Shown here: positions 10,908 through 22,292 of the stretch, piece by piece
How the letters are laid out: the number at the start of each line of letters is the position of its first letter
Position numbering within the stretch: position 1 is the stretch's first letter
Source: Auriscalpium vulgare
Taxonomy: Eukaryota; Basidiomycota; Agaricomycetes; Russulales; Auriscalpiaceae
Length of the DNA stretch: 64,000 nucleotides
NCBI GenBank assembly: GCA_019915015.1
Contig: JAHBBC010000053.1
Coordinates: 48,196-112,195 of the forward strand
Direction: 5' to 3'
Made by a program: the position numbers and the translations under genes
The notes under the pieces: generated by a model
Told to the model about the DNA's origin: nothing
Database searches by the model: none
What the model saw: only the letters and a program-made list of their open reading frames with translations

Positions 10908-13900
10908 TTAGAATACATGGAGATCCAGTATGTTATATGATTTTGAAGAGTATATAGTACTATAAGACCTATTTAACTCAATTCTCGGAAGCCAGCAGCT
11001 CCTCTGCCTCTGCCGCATCAGTGTGCATGCTATAAGCTCATAGAGCTCCAAATCCTCCACAAGCCCCTCTGAGCCATGTCCCTCCACTGTAGATACCCAA
11101 TAGCTTTGCGAAAAATCAAACAGTTCATATAGCGGGATCCGGAGGCGGACACCAGCCTGCTGCATGCCTGTCCCGCTCTGGTGCGACTCTGCTGCATACA
11201 AAACCTCCAGTTCGTCATCCAACCGGTCCGATACGCTCACAAGGGATGTGAGGCGGCCTCCTATCTCCTGAAAGGAGTGCTCCGGAGGTGCGAGTGAGCT
11301 CTCTGCAGATACTTCGTCAGCAGTCTCCGGAAATGCGACGGTGTCGGGCATGTCGGCGGAAAATGTCGACGGCAGTGTTGGGGCAGTGTGTGAAGGCGCA
11401 GAGCTGCTGTCCTCAAGAAGAATTGTGGCCTGGCATTGTGACAAGTAAGTCCAAGAGCTAAATCTAGAGAGAAAAAGGGACCCACATGCTGCTGCAGATC
11501 ATGCTGGTGCATCGACATGGAGGTATTAATCTCGGTGTCGGCCACAGGAATGCTTGACACAGCTGGCTCTGGCTGAGGGGCTGTTGCTTGACTTCAAAAC
11601 TTTCGCTTCAGTCGTTGTCTTGCTGTGCCGTTCCGGCGATACTCGGCATGCAGGTGTGAGTTCAGCTCAGCCACGTCGAGTAGTGTCTTCGTGCCCATCC
11701 GGTTGCGATACTTTGTCAAAATCATGCCAAACAAACTGAAGAGGCGCTCGCACGACGCGGAGTTCATGCAGATTGAGAGCACGCGGCGTGCAAGCTTTGC
11801 GAGAGGCGATTGGGGGAAGGTGTGGATGTGCAAAGAGAGCCCAGATGTACAGCGGATCGACCTTCTTGCCCTGACGTGCATATATGTTAGCATTGTTGAG
11901 TCAGGTGGACGCTGCGCTGACGTACCTTCTTCTCCGCATCAGCGCGCCCTACGCCGGACAGCCCCGACAGACCTTCGAATTCCTCTGAGCCCATCAAATA
12001 GTTCATGAGCTCTCCAAATAGAGACTGCGGCACCTCCTCGTCCTTGTAGAACCGTGTCCAGAGTCGTGCAATGAGGGTGTAAGCTCCGGCAGATGTCGAT
12101 CATCGCGCTGCACGAAAGGGTCGGAGTTTGTGAAATGGATTCAGAATGACAGCAGCAATAAAAATGTCTTGGTCTGTGACAGCCCAGCGCTTCTCGAGGC
12201 TTGCGCAAACAGCATCACGCGCGATAATGTAACGTGGATCGGAATGCGGAAGGGAGTCATATCGGTGGCGCAACACTCCGAACATAAGGAGGACGGTGTC
12301 CGGCCGTGTGTTAGCCAGCCGCCTGTGCAATGTTTGTGGCAATTGCTAAGGGCTCTAGGTGTAGCTTCATGCTGTGATGCATGGAATCAGCAACTGTTGT
12401 GTATCCCAAAGTAAGTTGTTAAACCTACCAAGCTAGAGCATCCCAGAAAGCACTGTCCTTGATTATGCCGATCATGCGCGTTGCTCGGCGCTTTGCACCG
12501 GCGTCGCTGGTGATAATTTGGCTGTTGCTAGGGCCCCGGAGCTCATCTGTTGACACTAGCGCACAAAGCGCGGGTTGCAACTCAAGCAGGCGGTCGTATG
12601 CAAGGTAGTGCGAGGTCCAGCGGGTCAAAACAGCTCGAATGACGGTGAGGACACGGCCTCCTGTCTGAATGTCTCGCAGAAGCGCGAGCACGAACGTCTT
12701 GCTGCGCAGCCAGGCGATAAGTTCCGTTGCCTGTTCGGTGAACTCAAGGAATGGTGCCTTTGTCTTGAAGTAATCGCCAACAACAAGATTAACTTAGCAC
12801 AACATTAAATTCACATTTGTAGTCGTGCATGAATATTGACTGAACATACCTGATAACCATAACAGTCTGGCAAAACGAGGTCAGGCTGCTCCTTCCCTAA
12901 AGTCACCCGCGCCTTCTTCGCGACTCGCCCGACCCATCCGAATACAAAAGGCGATGACGACAACGCCAAACTCCGTCTCCATGATGCGCATCGATGTCTT
13001 CATATGACCGAGCAGGTTCTCTGCTGTCTTTCGCTCTGCTGAAGCTTCGACAAGTTGGATTGTATGGCACTAGATACCAAATCATTTTAGTATTTTGCCG
13101 TAGACCAAGTCCGCACGCACATACCTCGCGGCCAGCCATCATCATAAATGCGAGATAATAGTGGTGGTTCTCACCTGACCACCCATCACACGGACCCGTT
13201 GCTTCTTTGCCCTTGGCGCGCTCCCGAGCTGTTTGCTGGTATGTCGAGAGCTCCTGCGGGATTATGCGCCGGGTGAGTGTCTGATGTGAGAACATGCGTG
13301 CCCAGGGGATGAACTCGGCACAGAAAGCATGCCAGGCGGGGTTTTTGACCCATGAGAACGGGACAGGAATAGCCGCGGTCAAACAGCCGACTAAAGCTTT
13401 GAAGCGAGCCTGCTGCTGGCTGGTTCAAGGAGGCGGAAGTGAAAATGAAGTCAGACTGGAGTCCGCAGACCTCAGGCGCTTTATGAGGCGGTGATGTGTG
13501 GGAACAGGCGGCGGGGATGGTGTGTCGAACAACGTGACCAAAGACGCCATGCAAGAAAGCAGGGTAGAATGGGGAACAGCGGTGAAGCCGAAGGTTGACG
13601 GCACGGGCGCGGATAACGCGGGATAAATTGATGTTGACATGCTGGTAGGTATTGCTAGTGAAAAATCTAGGTCTGTGTGAAAGCCGCAAACAGCACTGTC
13701 AATGACCGGAGCAAAATATATACAAGTGAGATAACGGACCTTGAGATTGTGGATTGCTACTGGTCGCACCAGCACTGCCGAATCCTGGGAAAGGGATAGC
13801 TTGTTGCCACAGGACCTGTCCATAGGAGCGATAAGATGGCAAGCCGAGCTTGAAATCTTCTTCTGATCGCTGTTGAACGGCCAGTGTCTGATGCGAGCAA

Positions 13901-14252
13901 TGGCGGAGGTAATTGATGAGGGTCAACGAGCAACTGGACAGCCAAATGCAACCGGCAGGTAGCAAATCTATTGACCATACTGTAACAGGTATTAGATGAC
14001 GTCATATAACAGCAAAGATGGCGCACGGGTAGACTGGATCGCGCTGGAATCCCAAGTAGATCCCCGAGCACCGCTCTGGAGCTCAGCTTCATCCCGGGCA
14101 TGCTCATCAGCCACCCGAGTATCAAAGCAAGCCTTGCAGGCAACCTTTGCCTTGTCCTTACATGTGTCAGCATAGGCCTCGGGAGCCTTGAGGGGAAGCA
14201 GCGAGTGATCGTAGAAGTGGGCCCACCACCAGCCGCGGGTGTGAGGAGCCAT
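10908..14252 (-). CDS. hAT-family transposase (hAT-B), multi-exon
   Basis: A minus-strand gene with several introns. The first exon (ATG at 14252) encodes a BED-type zinc finger region (GWWWAHFYD, then KVACKACF). Later exons give IIPQELSTYQQTARERAKG followed by CDGWSGENHHYYLAFM (about 13130-13260), the usual hAT core after the first catalytic Asp. They continue with LTRWTSHYLAYDRLL (about 12600) and the C-terminal dimerisation block with NSASCERLFSLFGMI and KYRNRM (11700-11790). The last exon (11444 downwards) has an acidic/Ser tail with LRIPLYELFDFSQSYW. The transposase would cut and rejoin its own element in the nucleus. The BED frame meets a stop immediately upstream of the ATG, and hAT-A terminal sequence begins 35-40 nt further out, so the true 5' end may be lost. 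I did not verify every junction, so intactness is uncertain. Confidence 0.65.
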
Positions 14253-14287
14253 TCAGGATGTCGGGGTGCCTTGATCAGCAGTTGCCA

Positions 14288-14450
14288 CTAGTGATTTCCG
14301 GGCTCGGGTCGGGCCTGAAGCCCGCGGCTTGGGCTGGGTTTTGGAGGGCTCAGGCTTGTCAAAATGTGAGCCTGAGCCCGCTATGCAGGCTCGGGCTGAG
14401 CACGGGCTGGGCTTGGGCTCAAGCCCGGGCTTCCGTGTGGAAGACAAGTA
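14288..14450. repeat. hAT-A subterminal repeats / 3' terminal region
   Basis: Multiple direct and inverted GGGCTYGGGCT words lie between TAGTGATTTCCGGGCTCGGG at about 14290 and the hAT-A stop codon. GC-rich GGGCTCGGGC subterminal clusters are usual at fungal and plant hAT ends, where they bind transposase. The outer edge near 14288 is the probable 3' end of hAT-A. The opposite end was not found. Confidence 0.45.
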
Positions 14451-14474
14451 TGCTGTATAGACTGCTATCTAGGA

Positions 14475-17213
14475 CTATGAAAGTACTGTAGATGCGTTGG
14501 GTTCGGGCTCCTCTGAGTCACTGTTGAGCTCAAGCTCGAGCACAATGGTATCACTTTGCTCACGGAGCTCCAAAGAGTCCTGCAATGCCTCCTCATCCAA
14601 CTCCTCAGTCAAGAGGCAATCCTTGAGAGCCAACGATGGGCCTGCCTCGCGCACAAGCAAGTCGTGCTTCAGCACACATTTGAGTGACTGCAAGGCTTCC
14701 ACGACATCGGCCTTGAGACGATTGCACCGCTTTGTGATGGTTATTCCTATGCTGAAGAAGGTGCGCTCGCTTGAGACAGAGGATGCCATGATTGCGAGGT
14801 AGTCCCTCGCAATGGTGGCCCACGTCGGATAGCGATGTGCATTGACCTGGAAACAGATCGGGACACTGATGTAAGAAGGCTGTAAAGGCATGATATAGAA
14901 GATTGAAATGCACGTACACCCCACCATTCGACAAGAGACATGTCATCCGGCATGTCATCATCAGAATCCATGTACTTCTTCCACTCTCGCTCCCAAGCCG
15001 AGGAGAAGTCGGCCGTCGCTGATGAGCCAGGACATCACGCCGGTCGCGATGATAAGGTGGCGGCGTTGAGCGAGTCGTTGTCTGACGATTCATTGTCGAT
15101 CAGACGGCGGACCTTCTTGCTTCGTCGCCCTGCGCTATCACGTGTCGGAGGTGGAGCGTCGCCAAAGAGCTGCTTGGAGTAGTCGCGGAACTGCCAGGAT
15201 GGTTGGTATAGATAATGTCTGAACAGCGGAAAGAGCAGCTTACCTTTTTCTTCACAAGGGCAATTACGCGCGTACACAGCAGCGGAGTCCAATTCTTCTT
15301 AAAGTACGCCATTTTCTCACATGGATCAAGGACTCGTTGCATTCAGTTGGGTTGCCAAATAAGAACAATGCGAAGAGAAGCACATTCCCATGGCAATGAC
15401 ATACGCATCCGTTTCTTCCGTCAACTCATAGTATTCTTTGACTGTGGATAGGGCCGCTACAAGTGCCGGGCTGAAATGTCCGTACTTCTCGTCTTCCAGT
15501 TGCTTCTTCCACGCACAGTGCAAGCTCTCAAGGGCCGGGATTGCGAGAGTAAAGGAGGGGTATTTGTCAGAGGTAAACTCTTGCTGGGCATTGTCCGCCC
15601 ACTGCGCACGACGGTTAGTGTGCAAGATGAGCAAAGGTGTGTGTCGGTAGTGCTTACCCCTAGCAAAGACACAAACAGTTTTACCTGCTCCCATTCTTGG
15701 TCTGAAAGCTGCAGTTGCTTGAGCTTTGCACGCCTGTCGTTGTTCTTCTCGTCCCAGATGAGTTCCCAGATAAATGAATTGATAGACTACAGAGCAGAGA
15801 ATATTGGGGCGAGACTGAATGATTAACAAGTACTATGCGGCACTTACCTGACGGAGCTTAAGATCACAAACCAGCATAACAAAGGTCGAGGACCAGCGGA
15901 CGGGCATGTCAAGTAGCAAGCCAAGAGCTGCTGTTGCCGCAACGGCGGGATGCACTTCTGTTGCTAAGGAGGTTGCGGCACTGGGTGCCGGTGCACTTGT
16001 CTGGATCCAACGGAAGATCTCCTTGCGCTTGCTTGAAGAACATTCCTATGCACGTTCAGAATTTGTGGTGAGCAACTGATCAGAAGACGACGACGAAGAC
16101 GTACCTTGACGACAATAGCCTGAACAATCCCAATCTCGTCACGGTTGTTCTCCGCCGGCATATGGGCCTCGGGACCGTGTGGATCATAGTGCTTGGCCTT
16201 GCTCTGAGTCTTCAACAGTGTTTGAGTGGCGAGATTGATAACATGGGCTAGACACCTGGGAGGACAGAGACATTGGACACAATTGTTGATGGTTGTGGAC
16301 CGAGTGAGAAAATGCGGGCATCACTCAGAGCGCTCTATGACCTAACACGCTACCTGATGCTGCTGGCGTCAAAGGGAAGCCCCGTGTTGTCTCTGATGAG
16401 TTGCGCAAACTCTTCCATCATCGTGCCATTGTTGCTCGCATTGTCGCAAGTGACGAAGCTGATCTACAAAGAAACTGAGCAAAACATACCAGCACAGAGG
16501 TGAGCCATCATACCTTGTGTGTGATTCCGATGCGGCAGACAGCTTTGAACAGAGCTTGCCCAAGACACAGTCCAGAATGTGCGTTATTGAGCCGCGTAAA
16601 GCCAATGAGGGCCGACTGCAGCTGCCACTTCCCTGCGACTTCCTCAATCCAATGCGCGGTTACCGCAAAGTAAGCATCAACGTTACTAGCTTGCCAGCCA
16701 TCGCACGTCAACGATATCTTCCCCTTCACAGCATCACTCTAGTTGATGAATATGACAGTTAGTACCATCCCCGTGCGCGTTGCGGAGAGAGATCTTACAT
16801 TCAGTTGCTTTTTCAGGCTACGCAGATGATCTTGGAAGAGCTCAATAATCTCCCTCTGCGTCGCCTTTTTCCCTGGGATCTTTACGCCGTCTTTTGCACG
16901 CGATGCAACCTCAATCATTGCCCCGAAATTTTGGGTGCTCAAAAGCGGACAGCGGCTGCGTCGAGGAATGTAGTAAGCTCCTTGTACTTGCTCAAGCATC
17001 GAGCCATACCTGATCCGTCACTACCAGCCACTTGATAGCGGCACGCTTGAACTCGTCATCGGAATATGGAGCTGGCTTTGTCATAGATACGGTATGCTCA
17101 TCAATTGATTTCTGTGTTGTTGTTGACTTAGCTGCATTACGGCGGTTCTCCGTGTCGGCAGGTAACATTGACGTGAACTTGTTGACCTTTGCCCAGAGGA
17201 GGTATGCACTCTG
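14475..17213 (-). pseudogene. hAT-family transposase (hAT-A), 3' portion
   Basis: Minus-strand exons, separated from their 5' exons by the LINE at 17228-27590. The order from the 5' side is: YLLWAKVNKFTSMLP and EFKRAAIKWLVVTDQ (17030-17200); the core KGKISLTCDGWQASN with TAHWIEE (16640-16730); the ITHKV/VTCDNASNNGTMMEEF region (16390-16520); VINLATQ and a middle region (15000-16250). The C-terminal dimerisation block follows, with ASSVSSERTFFSIGI and TKRCNRLKADVVEALQ (14680-14790), and then an acidic tail ending at the stop at 14475. Conserved words are well kept, which suggests that the gene was functional before the LINE split it. With a 10-kb insertion it cannot make transposase now. It is diverged from hAT-B, so the two are not recent duplicates. 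Confidence 0.75.
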
Positions 17214-17227
17214 AAATTACCGTGAGT
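17214..17227. repeat. LINE target-site duplication, left copy (14 nt)
   Basis: AAATTACCGTGAGT, repeated perfectly at 27591-27604. The two copies bracket the LINE and define its insertion into hAT-A. Confidence 0.9.
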
Positions 17228-17364
17228 GGGGGACCTTAAACCTGTACCACCACCATGGCAGGTTTTTCCCACGCTTCGATGTGGGGAGGTTGGCCGTCGT
17301 ACCACCGCACAAGACGACTAGCTCGTCCTTTCTGGTATCAAACGACGGCCACAGAGCACCGCTG

Positions 17365-17385
17365 CCCCCCCCCCCCCCCCCCCCC
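17365..17385. repeat. Homopolymer C tract (21 C) in LINE leader
   Basis: Uninterrupted C run about 140 nt inside the LINE 5' end; its length is prone to error. Confidence 0.9.
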
Positions 17386-19824
17386 ACAGTACCAACCTGT
17401 CCAGAAACCATCTGACACTCGCCTCAGGCGAGAGACAGACCCAGAGACGCGACAGTGGCTCACGCGCCAAACACCCACGACGCCTACGGGCGATGTGTCA
17501 CCCCGTCGCACTGCATCCTCGAGCAGAGTACCACCAAGTCCCATCGTATGTACCCTTACCTACCATCAACGCTGTCCCTACAATGCTAGTACACGAGCAA
17601 ATCCACTCCTTTTTTCCCCTTGCACACCCGCGCGACCCCCAGCATGAAAGGCATGCCACGACAACGCAATCCCCCCGTCCGCAGCCCCAACCCCAAGACA
17701 TTGACCAGGGCAATCGACATAGCGCGTTCCCAACGCAAAGACAAACCCAGAGATCCTGATTGATAGCGATACACGCCGCACAGGCGTGCCATCGAACAAT
17801 GACGTCGACCACGGCCCCAACCCAGCGCACCTGGCTCAACCGACGAACACGCCCCCTTCCTAATCAGCAGAAAGGGATCAAGCAGACAAAGACAAGCCTT
17901 GAGGCAAGTAATATTTAAGCACAACAAAATGCCCCCAATGCCCCCAAAAGCCTCAGATTTCCAGCACTGGACGTCTACACTACTCTCTCACTTCACGAAC
18001 GAACAACTCTCTCTCCCTTGCACCAGCAATATGCCCGTGGAACCCAAAGAAGCCCAACCTCATGCCAAGACCGCCCGCAAAGCCAACCTCGCGGGCCCTC
18101 ACGCCACCTCGACTGAAGCTAGACACGCGACCAAGCCTGCGGCCGGAGACACGCCGGGTACGCAGAACTAAACCAACGCAACCCACGATATCTAACACCC
18201 TACACAGCCCAGTCATACGCGTCCGCCGCAGGAAAAGGACTCAGGCGCTCGCAGCGCGGTTCATGTGCGAGCATGATGGACACCGCTAACGATCAGTCGG
18301 TCCCCGACGAGAAACCCTCGACTGAGGAAGGGGTACCGGGTAAGAGAACGCAATTCCGCGCCCCAACCACCCCCCAGACTAACGACGTACCCGCAGGAAT
18401 CGCGTCGAAGAACCGCTTCGACGTTCTTGACGACGACGAGACAATGTCGCCACTCTCTGACAACAAGGACCAGACCCCGACGCCCCAGGACTTTCCGACC
18501 AAGCCAGCCCACACGGCGCAGGAAACTCCCCAACCGCCCTCGGCACGCTCCACCACGGCCACGCCCGACGTTGCAACCCCGGCCGCCAAGAATGAGCCAA
18601 CGTCGCGCACCGCAACGCCACCCCCCGAGGCGTTCACCCAACAGTCGACCACCGAAACCCAGGCTAACACGCCGGTTACCCCGCCTACCAAGCTCAAGAA
18701 CAAAGACAAGGGGAAAGTGCGCGCCTCTCACCCCAGACTCCCCCTCCCCCTACCCCAACGACTGTCCCGGACTCCTCCCCATGCACGCCGACCCGCCCCC
18801 AGGCGCATCCCCCACGCAACCAGGCATGACTTACGACAGAGTCAACGTAGCGAACTGGGCAACAGGTGCCACCGACTTCATTAACAGCCTTCAAGGCGAG
18901 TACACGGACACATACGCCTCACAGCCACCCCGCACCCCGGCTTTCTTCAATGCCACGTCTGTCGAGCTCACCCCAGACGGCAAAGTCCGCCACATGTTGT
19001 TCACGTCCGTCGAGGAAGTAGAAGACGAAGACTCGGAACCCTCGAGGAAGCGCCGCCGCCACGCGTCAGGGAACTTTGTACGTTCGAGCCCCCCTCCCCC
19101 TCCCCCCACCCCTTCCTTCAGGCGCGGGAGATCGCCACCCGTCCCCCCCCAGCACGACTTCACTCACAACGCCCCACCTTTCCAACCAGGCCCGCCGAAC
19201 GCCCCGACTCATGATTGGCACCCAGACCCCAACCCCGGCCCGCCGCCCGCAGCCAACGCCCCATCACGCTCCATCGCGAGCCGCATGAGGCAGGCGCACG
19301 TCCGCCCCGCCGCAACCACAAGCGCCGCGCAATCGAGCGCGGCTAGCGGCCTCACAATTGCGAACTTCCCTCCAGTCCACTACACCCACTCCGGCAACCT
19401 TCTCCAATTCGTCGCCATATCACAGATTGCTTGCTGGGACGAAGAGAAGACCCCACATTTCCTCCTCAACTTCTTCGACCAAGATATCAAAGACCCTATC
19501 ACGCACACAGCCTGGTGTGCCTTAACCTGCCAGAAGATCACCGAGTGGAGCGGAGAGCCGAATCCGCATGTGGCCCCGACCATACAGTCAGACGACGCCA
19601 TTGCCAACAACATGTTCCCAACGACATTCTTCGTCTCCAACATCTCTGCCTGATCGCGTGACTTCTTCCTCAACCAACGAATCCTCGACTGCAACAAATT
19701 CGTAGCCCACGCTGTCAAGTACGAGCTCACATCGCCTGAGTACTTCTTCACGCTCGCAGGCTTCGTCACGGCACACGCCAACAAGGTTGCGGAGATCGTC
19801 GCCGCCAAGTGGACTTGGGGTCAG

Positions 19825-21204
19825 TGGCCATTGCAAGCATGGCAGTACAATTACTATAATCATTATTATTATATCTAGTTTTCTTACATATTTTATGTGA
19901 TAACAACAGATGCTAAGCCATTATATTCTCTACTTACTGTATTAGGCTCAGTTCAATTATAGCTATGACACATGCTGTTAGGTTTCTATAAATAGAGCAC
20001 AGGCTCTAGTATGGCTGTATGTGGAACTAGAATTGTGATGTGTGACATATGCTGGTATATATTTTGTGGGGTACTTCATGTACTCCACCTGGTGCTAACA
20101 GATCCCACCTATATAGTTTTGACTGAGCATGCTCAGCAAGAGACTAACACCCGTCCATCTATAATTCTGACAGCTCAAAGACTTTGTAAGGTCCAGAGAG
20201 GTAATCTATGCTGCATGGGAGCTTCATCTACTCTCATAAATTCTGGGAGACGCAGTGAAAGATATATGGCAAAATATTCAATCAAAAGACAAAGAGAAGA
20301 TTAAATGTATGCAGTTCTAACAGAATATTGCTTGAATTTATTACATACTGTTGCCTGAGTGTACCTTTGACCTACCTAAAAATGGTAAAAATCACACAAA
20401 TAGAGTTGGTACATTGACTTATTATACTGAGGAATTATGATCATTTTACAATGGCAATTGACATATTAACTCTATATATGCTGTATATGAAGTGATAAAC
20501 ATCTGAAATGAAGGCTATACAACCCTCATGTAGACTCATGTAATACATGATAAAATAGAGCTGATTTTTAGGAGTCCAGTGATACCAAGATTGTCCTGAT
20601 TGAATAAATATTGGCCAAGATATGGTCTGCTCTGAACCCGTGGGAATAATATACCATCTTTGGTCCTAACCCGGGTATTTACGGCCATCCAGGTGTCGCA
20701 CTTTCACAAGTGCGACACCTGGATGGCCGTAAACACCCAGGTGGCCATTCCTATGCCCATATATGGTAACTCAAATGGCAATACATACATATATACCTTT
20801 TGAAGCTGCTTCAAAGGATCTTCTACATTGTCATAGGCTATTCTATGAGGTCCCTTCATATCCTAGTCCCCAGGTCCCAGATAGGGTACATTTCGAGTAC
20901 CGTGGGAAAGTAATACCAAAAATAGTAAGTATGAACACTTGCTTTGTCAACTTAGATCACTCAAAATCATGCTCATATCTGTACTCATTGGCCTAGAAAT
21001 TGCAAAATACTGGTGTAAACGCGACACTTTTGATGGTTCATACATGCAAGAGACCTAGGAATCAAAGCTGACTGAGATATACCATATTAGGCAGGTGTCA
21101 CGACGCGACTTGACCGTGGGAGCCAACTTCCTAGAGCGACTCATAAAAATGTGCGACAAAAAACCTGACCTGTGGATTAAATAAACGATTATAGTAATCG
21201 TAAT
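19825..21204. mobile_element. AT-rich non-autonomous element, copy 1 (in LINE ORF1)
   Basis: Flanked by GTCAG at 19820-19824 and 21205-21209. The left end (TGGCCATTGCAAGCATGGCAG, then TACAATTACTATAATCATT) matches the left end of the insertion at 32185. The right end (AACGATTATAGTAATCGTA) is the inverted complement of the inner part of the left end, and also matches copy 2. The last about 120 nt (GACGCGACTTGACCGTGGGA...) are shared between both copies. It has no protein-coding potential. The terminal layout, a left tip of about 21 nt outside a roughly 20-nt inverted repeat, does not match a superfamily I can name with confidence. Confidence 0.7.
20678..20733. repeat. Perfect hairpin, 26-bp stem with 4-nt loop
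   Basis: From TTTACGGCCATCCAGGTGTC through GCACTT, loop TCAC, to the exact inverted complement. With one mismatch the stem extends about 5 bp further on each side. It lies mid-element in AT-rich copy 1. Confidence 0.95.
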
Positions 21205-22292
21205 GTCAGAGGAATCGTGTATCGCCCTAGGCAAGATCATTCAGGACGCAGCAAGCAACCCCATCCCCCTCACGGATGACCATGTCAGGAGCTTCGTCGC
21301 CTCACTCCGAATCAAGCGCGTTGACACCAAGGGACAGGGCGGAATACTCATTGCCCGCTTCATACTCCTCATCGACCCAACAACTCTCCCCGACAACAAC
21401 TACTTGTATACGCTGCGCACCCATTTCACGTCCCTCACGTATCAATCCCTGATGGAGGGCACCGGCACACAACCCCCGCCCCTTTATTGCCACATATGCC
21501 ATGGGTGCGACCACCCACGGGGCCTCTGCGCCTTCCCCAACGTCCCCGGCTGGAAGGGACCGCAGCACAACACACCCAGGAACGGCAACGCAAACGGCAA
21601 GGGCCGCGGTAACAGAGTCAACCCTGCGCCTGGAGGATACTTTGGCGCGGGTCGGGGCCGCCGCCCGTAGGCTTCCGAGACGCGCACGGTCAAAGGTCGC
21701 CATTGAGTAAAACTAATGCACACAGTAAGGACACGTATCTCTTAGTAACGACATCACGACCCTCTTACGACTACGATTACCCTACATGACGCGGACTCAC
21801 GCTCTCCCTGTACAACCCCAAATACGTATAGTTATACAGCATATATTCACTCTCCTTCACGCAATACAGACCTGCTGAACCATGACAAGCAAACAAGCGC
21901 TATGAAATGAGAAAATAATCCGGCAACGCCGCCTCCGCGGTAGAGAAGCGGCGACATCAAGCTAAGGATGAGAACGTATACCGGCAAGGAGTCTTGAGGT
22001 GCTTACTTACGAGCCGGAGAACAAAGGACGTAGGCCCACGCCCACATTTACTGACCGGAAACGGGACAGGAAAGCCCGGGCATCCACACACCGCGATGAC
22101 TAGCAAAGAAGTACAACGGAGGCCTATTCAGGTCTTGAGCTAGCTGTGCTGAGAAGCTTAAGTCGTACTAGTACTGCCTCCACGCTGCTGACGGGAGTGG
22201 AGGTACGGAACACCGACATGTGCTCACCTGTGGTGGTTAGGATAAGCCACCCGCGCCCGCCAATAGTCGTAGGCGGAGCGTTGTGACCAACT

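Larger units (their letters stand above)
17929..21670 (+). pseudogene. LINE ORF1 (Gag-like nucleic-acid-binding protein), broken
   Basis: The frame begins near MPPMPPKASDFQHW (17929) and shifts into the MMDTANDQSVPDEK frame (18273). It shifts again near 18740 into the long frame ending at a TGA at 19651, where FVSNISA meets the stop. Coding character resumes directly after that stop (FFLNQRILDCNKFVAHAVKY) up to 19820, where the AT-rich element starts. Beyond the insert, SEESCIALGKII continues to a C-terminal zinc knuckle C-x2-C-x4-H-x4-C (CHICHGCDHPRGLC, about 21487) and a basic Gly/Arg tail ending at 21668. The N-terminal half is Pro/Thr-rich with a basic patch (KRRRHASG). ORF1 proteins coat LINE RNA. 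A 1-nt difference across the insert also breaks the frame. Confidence 0.75.
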
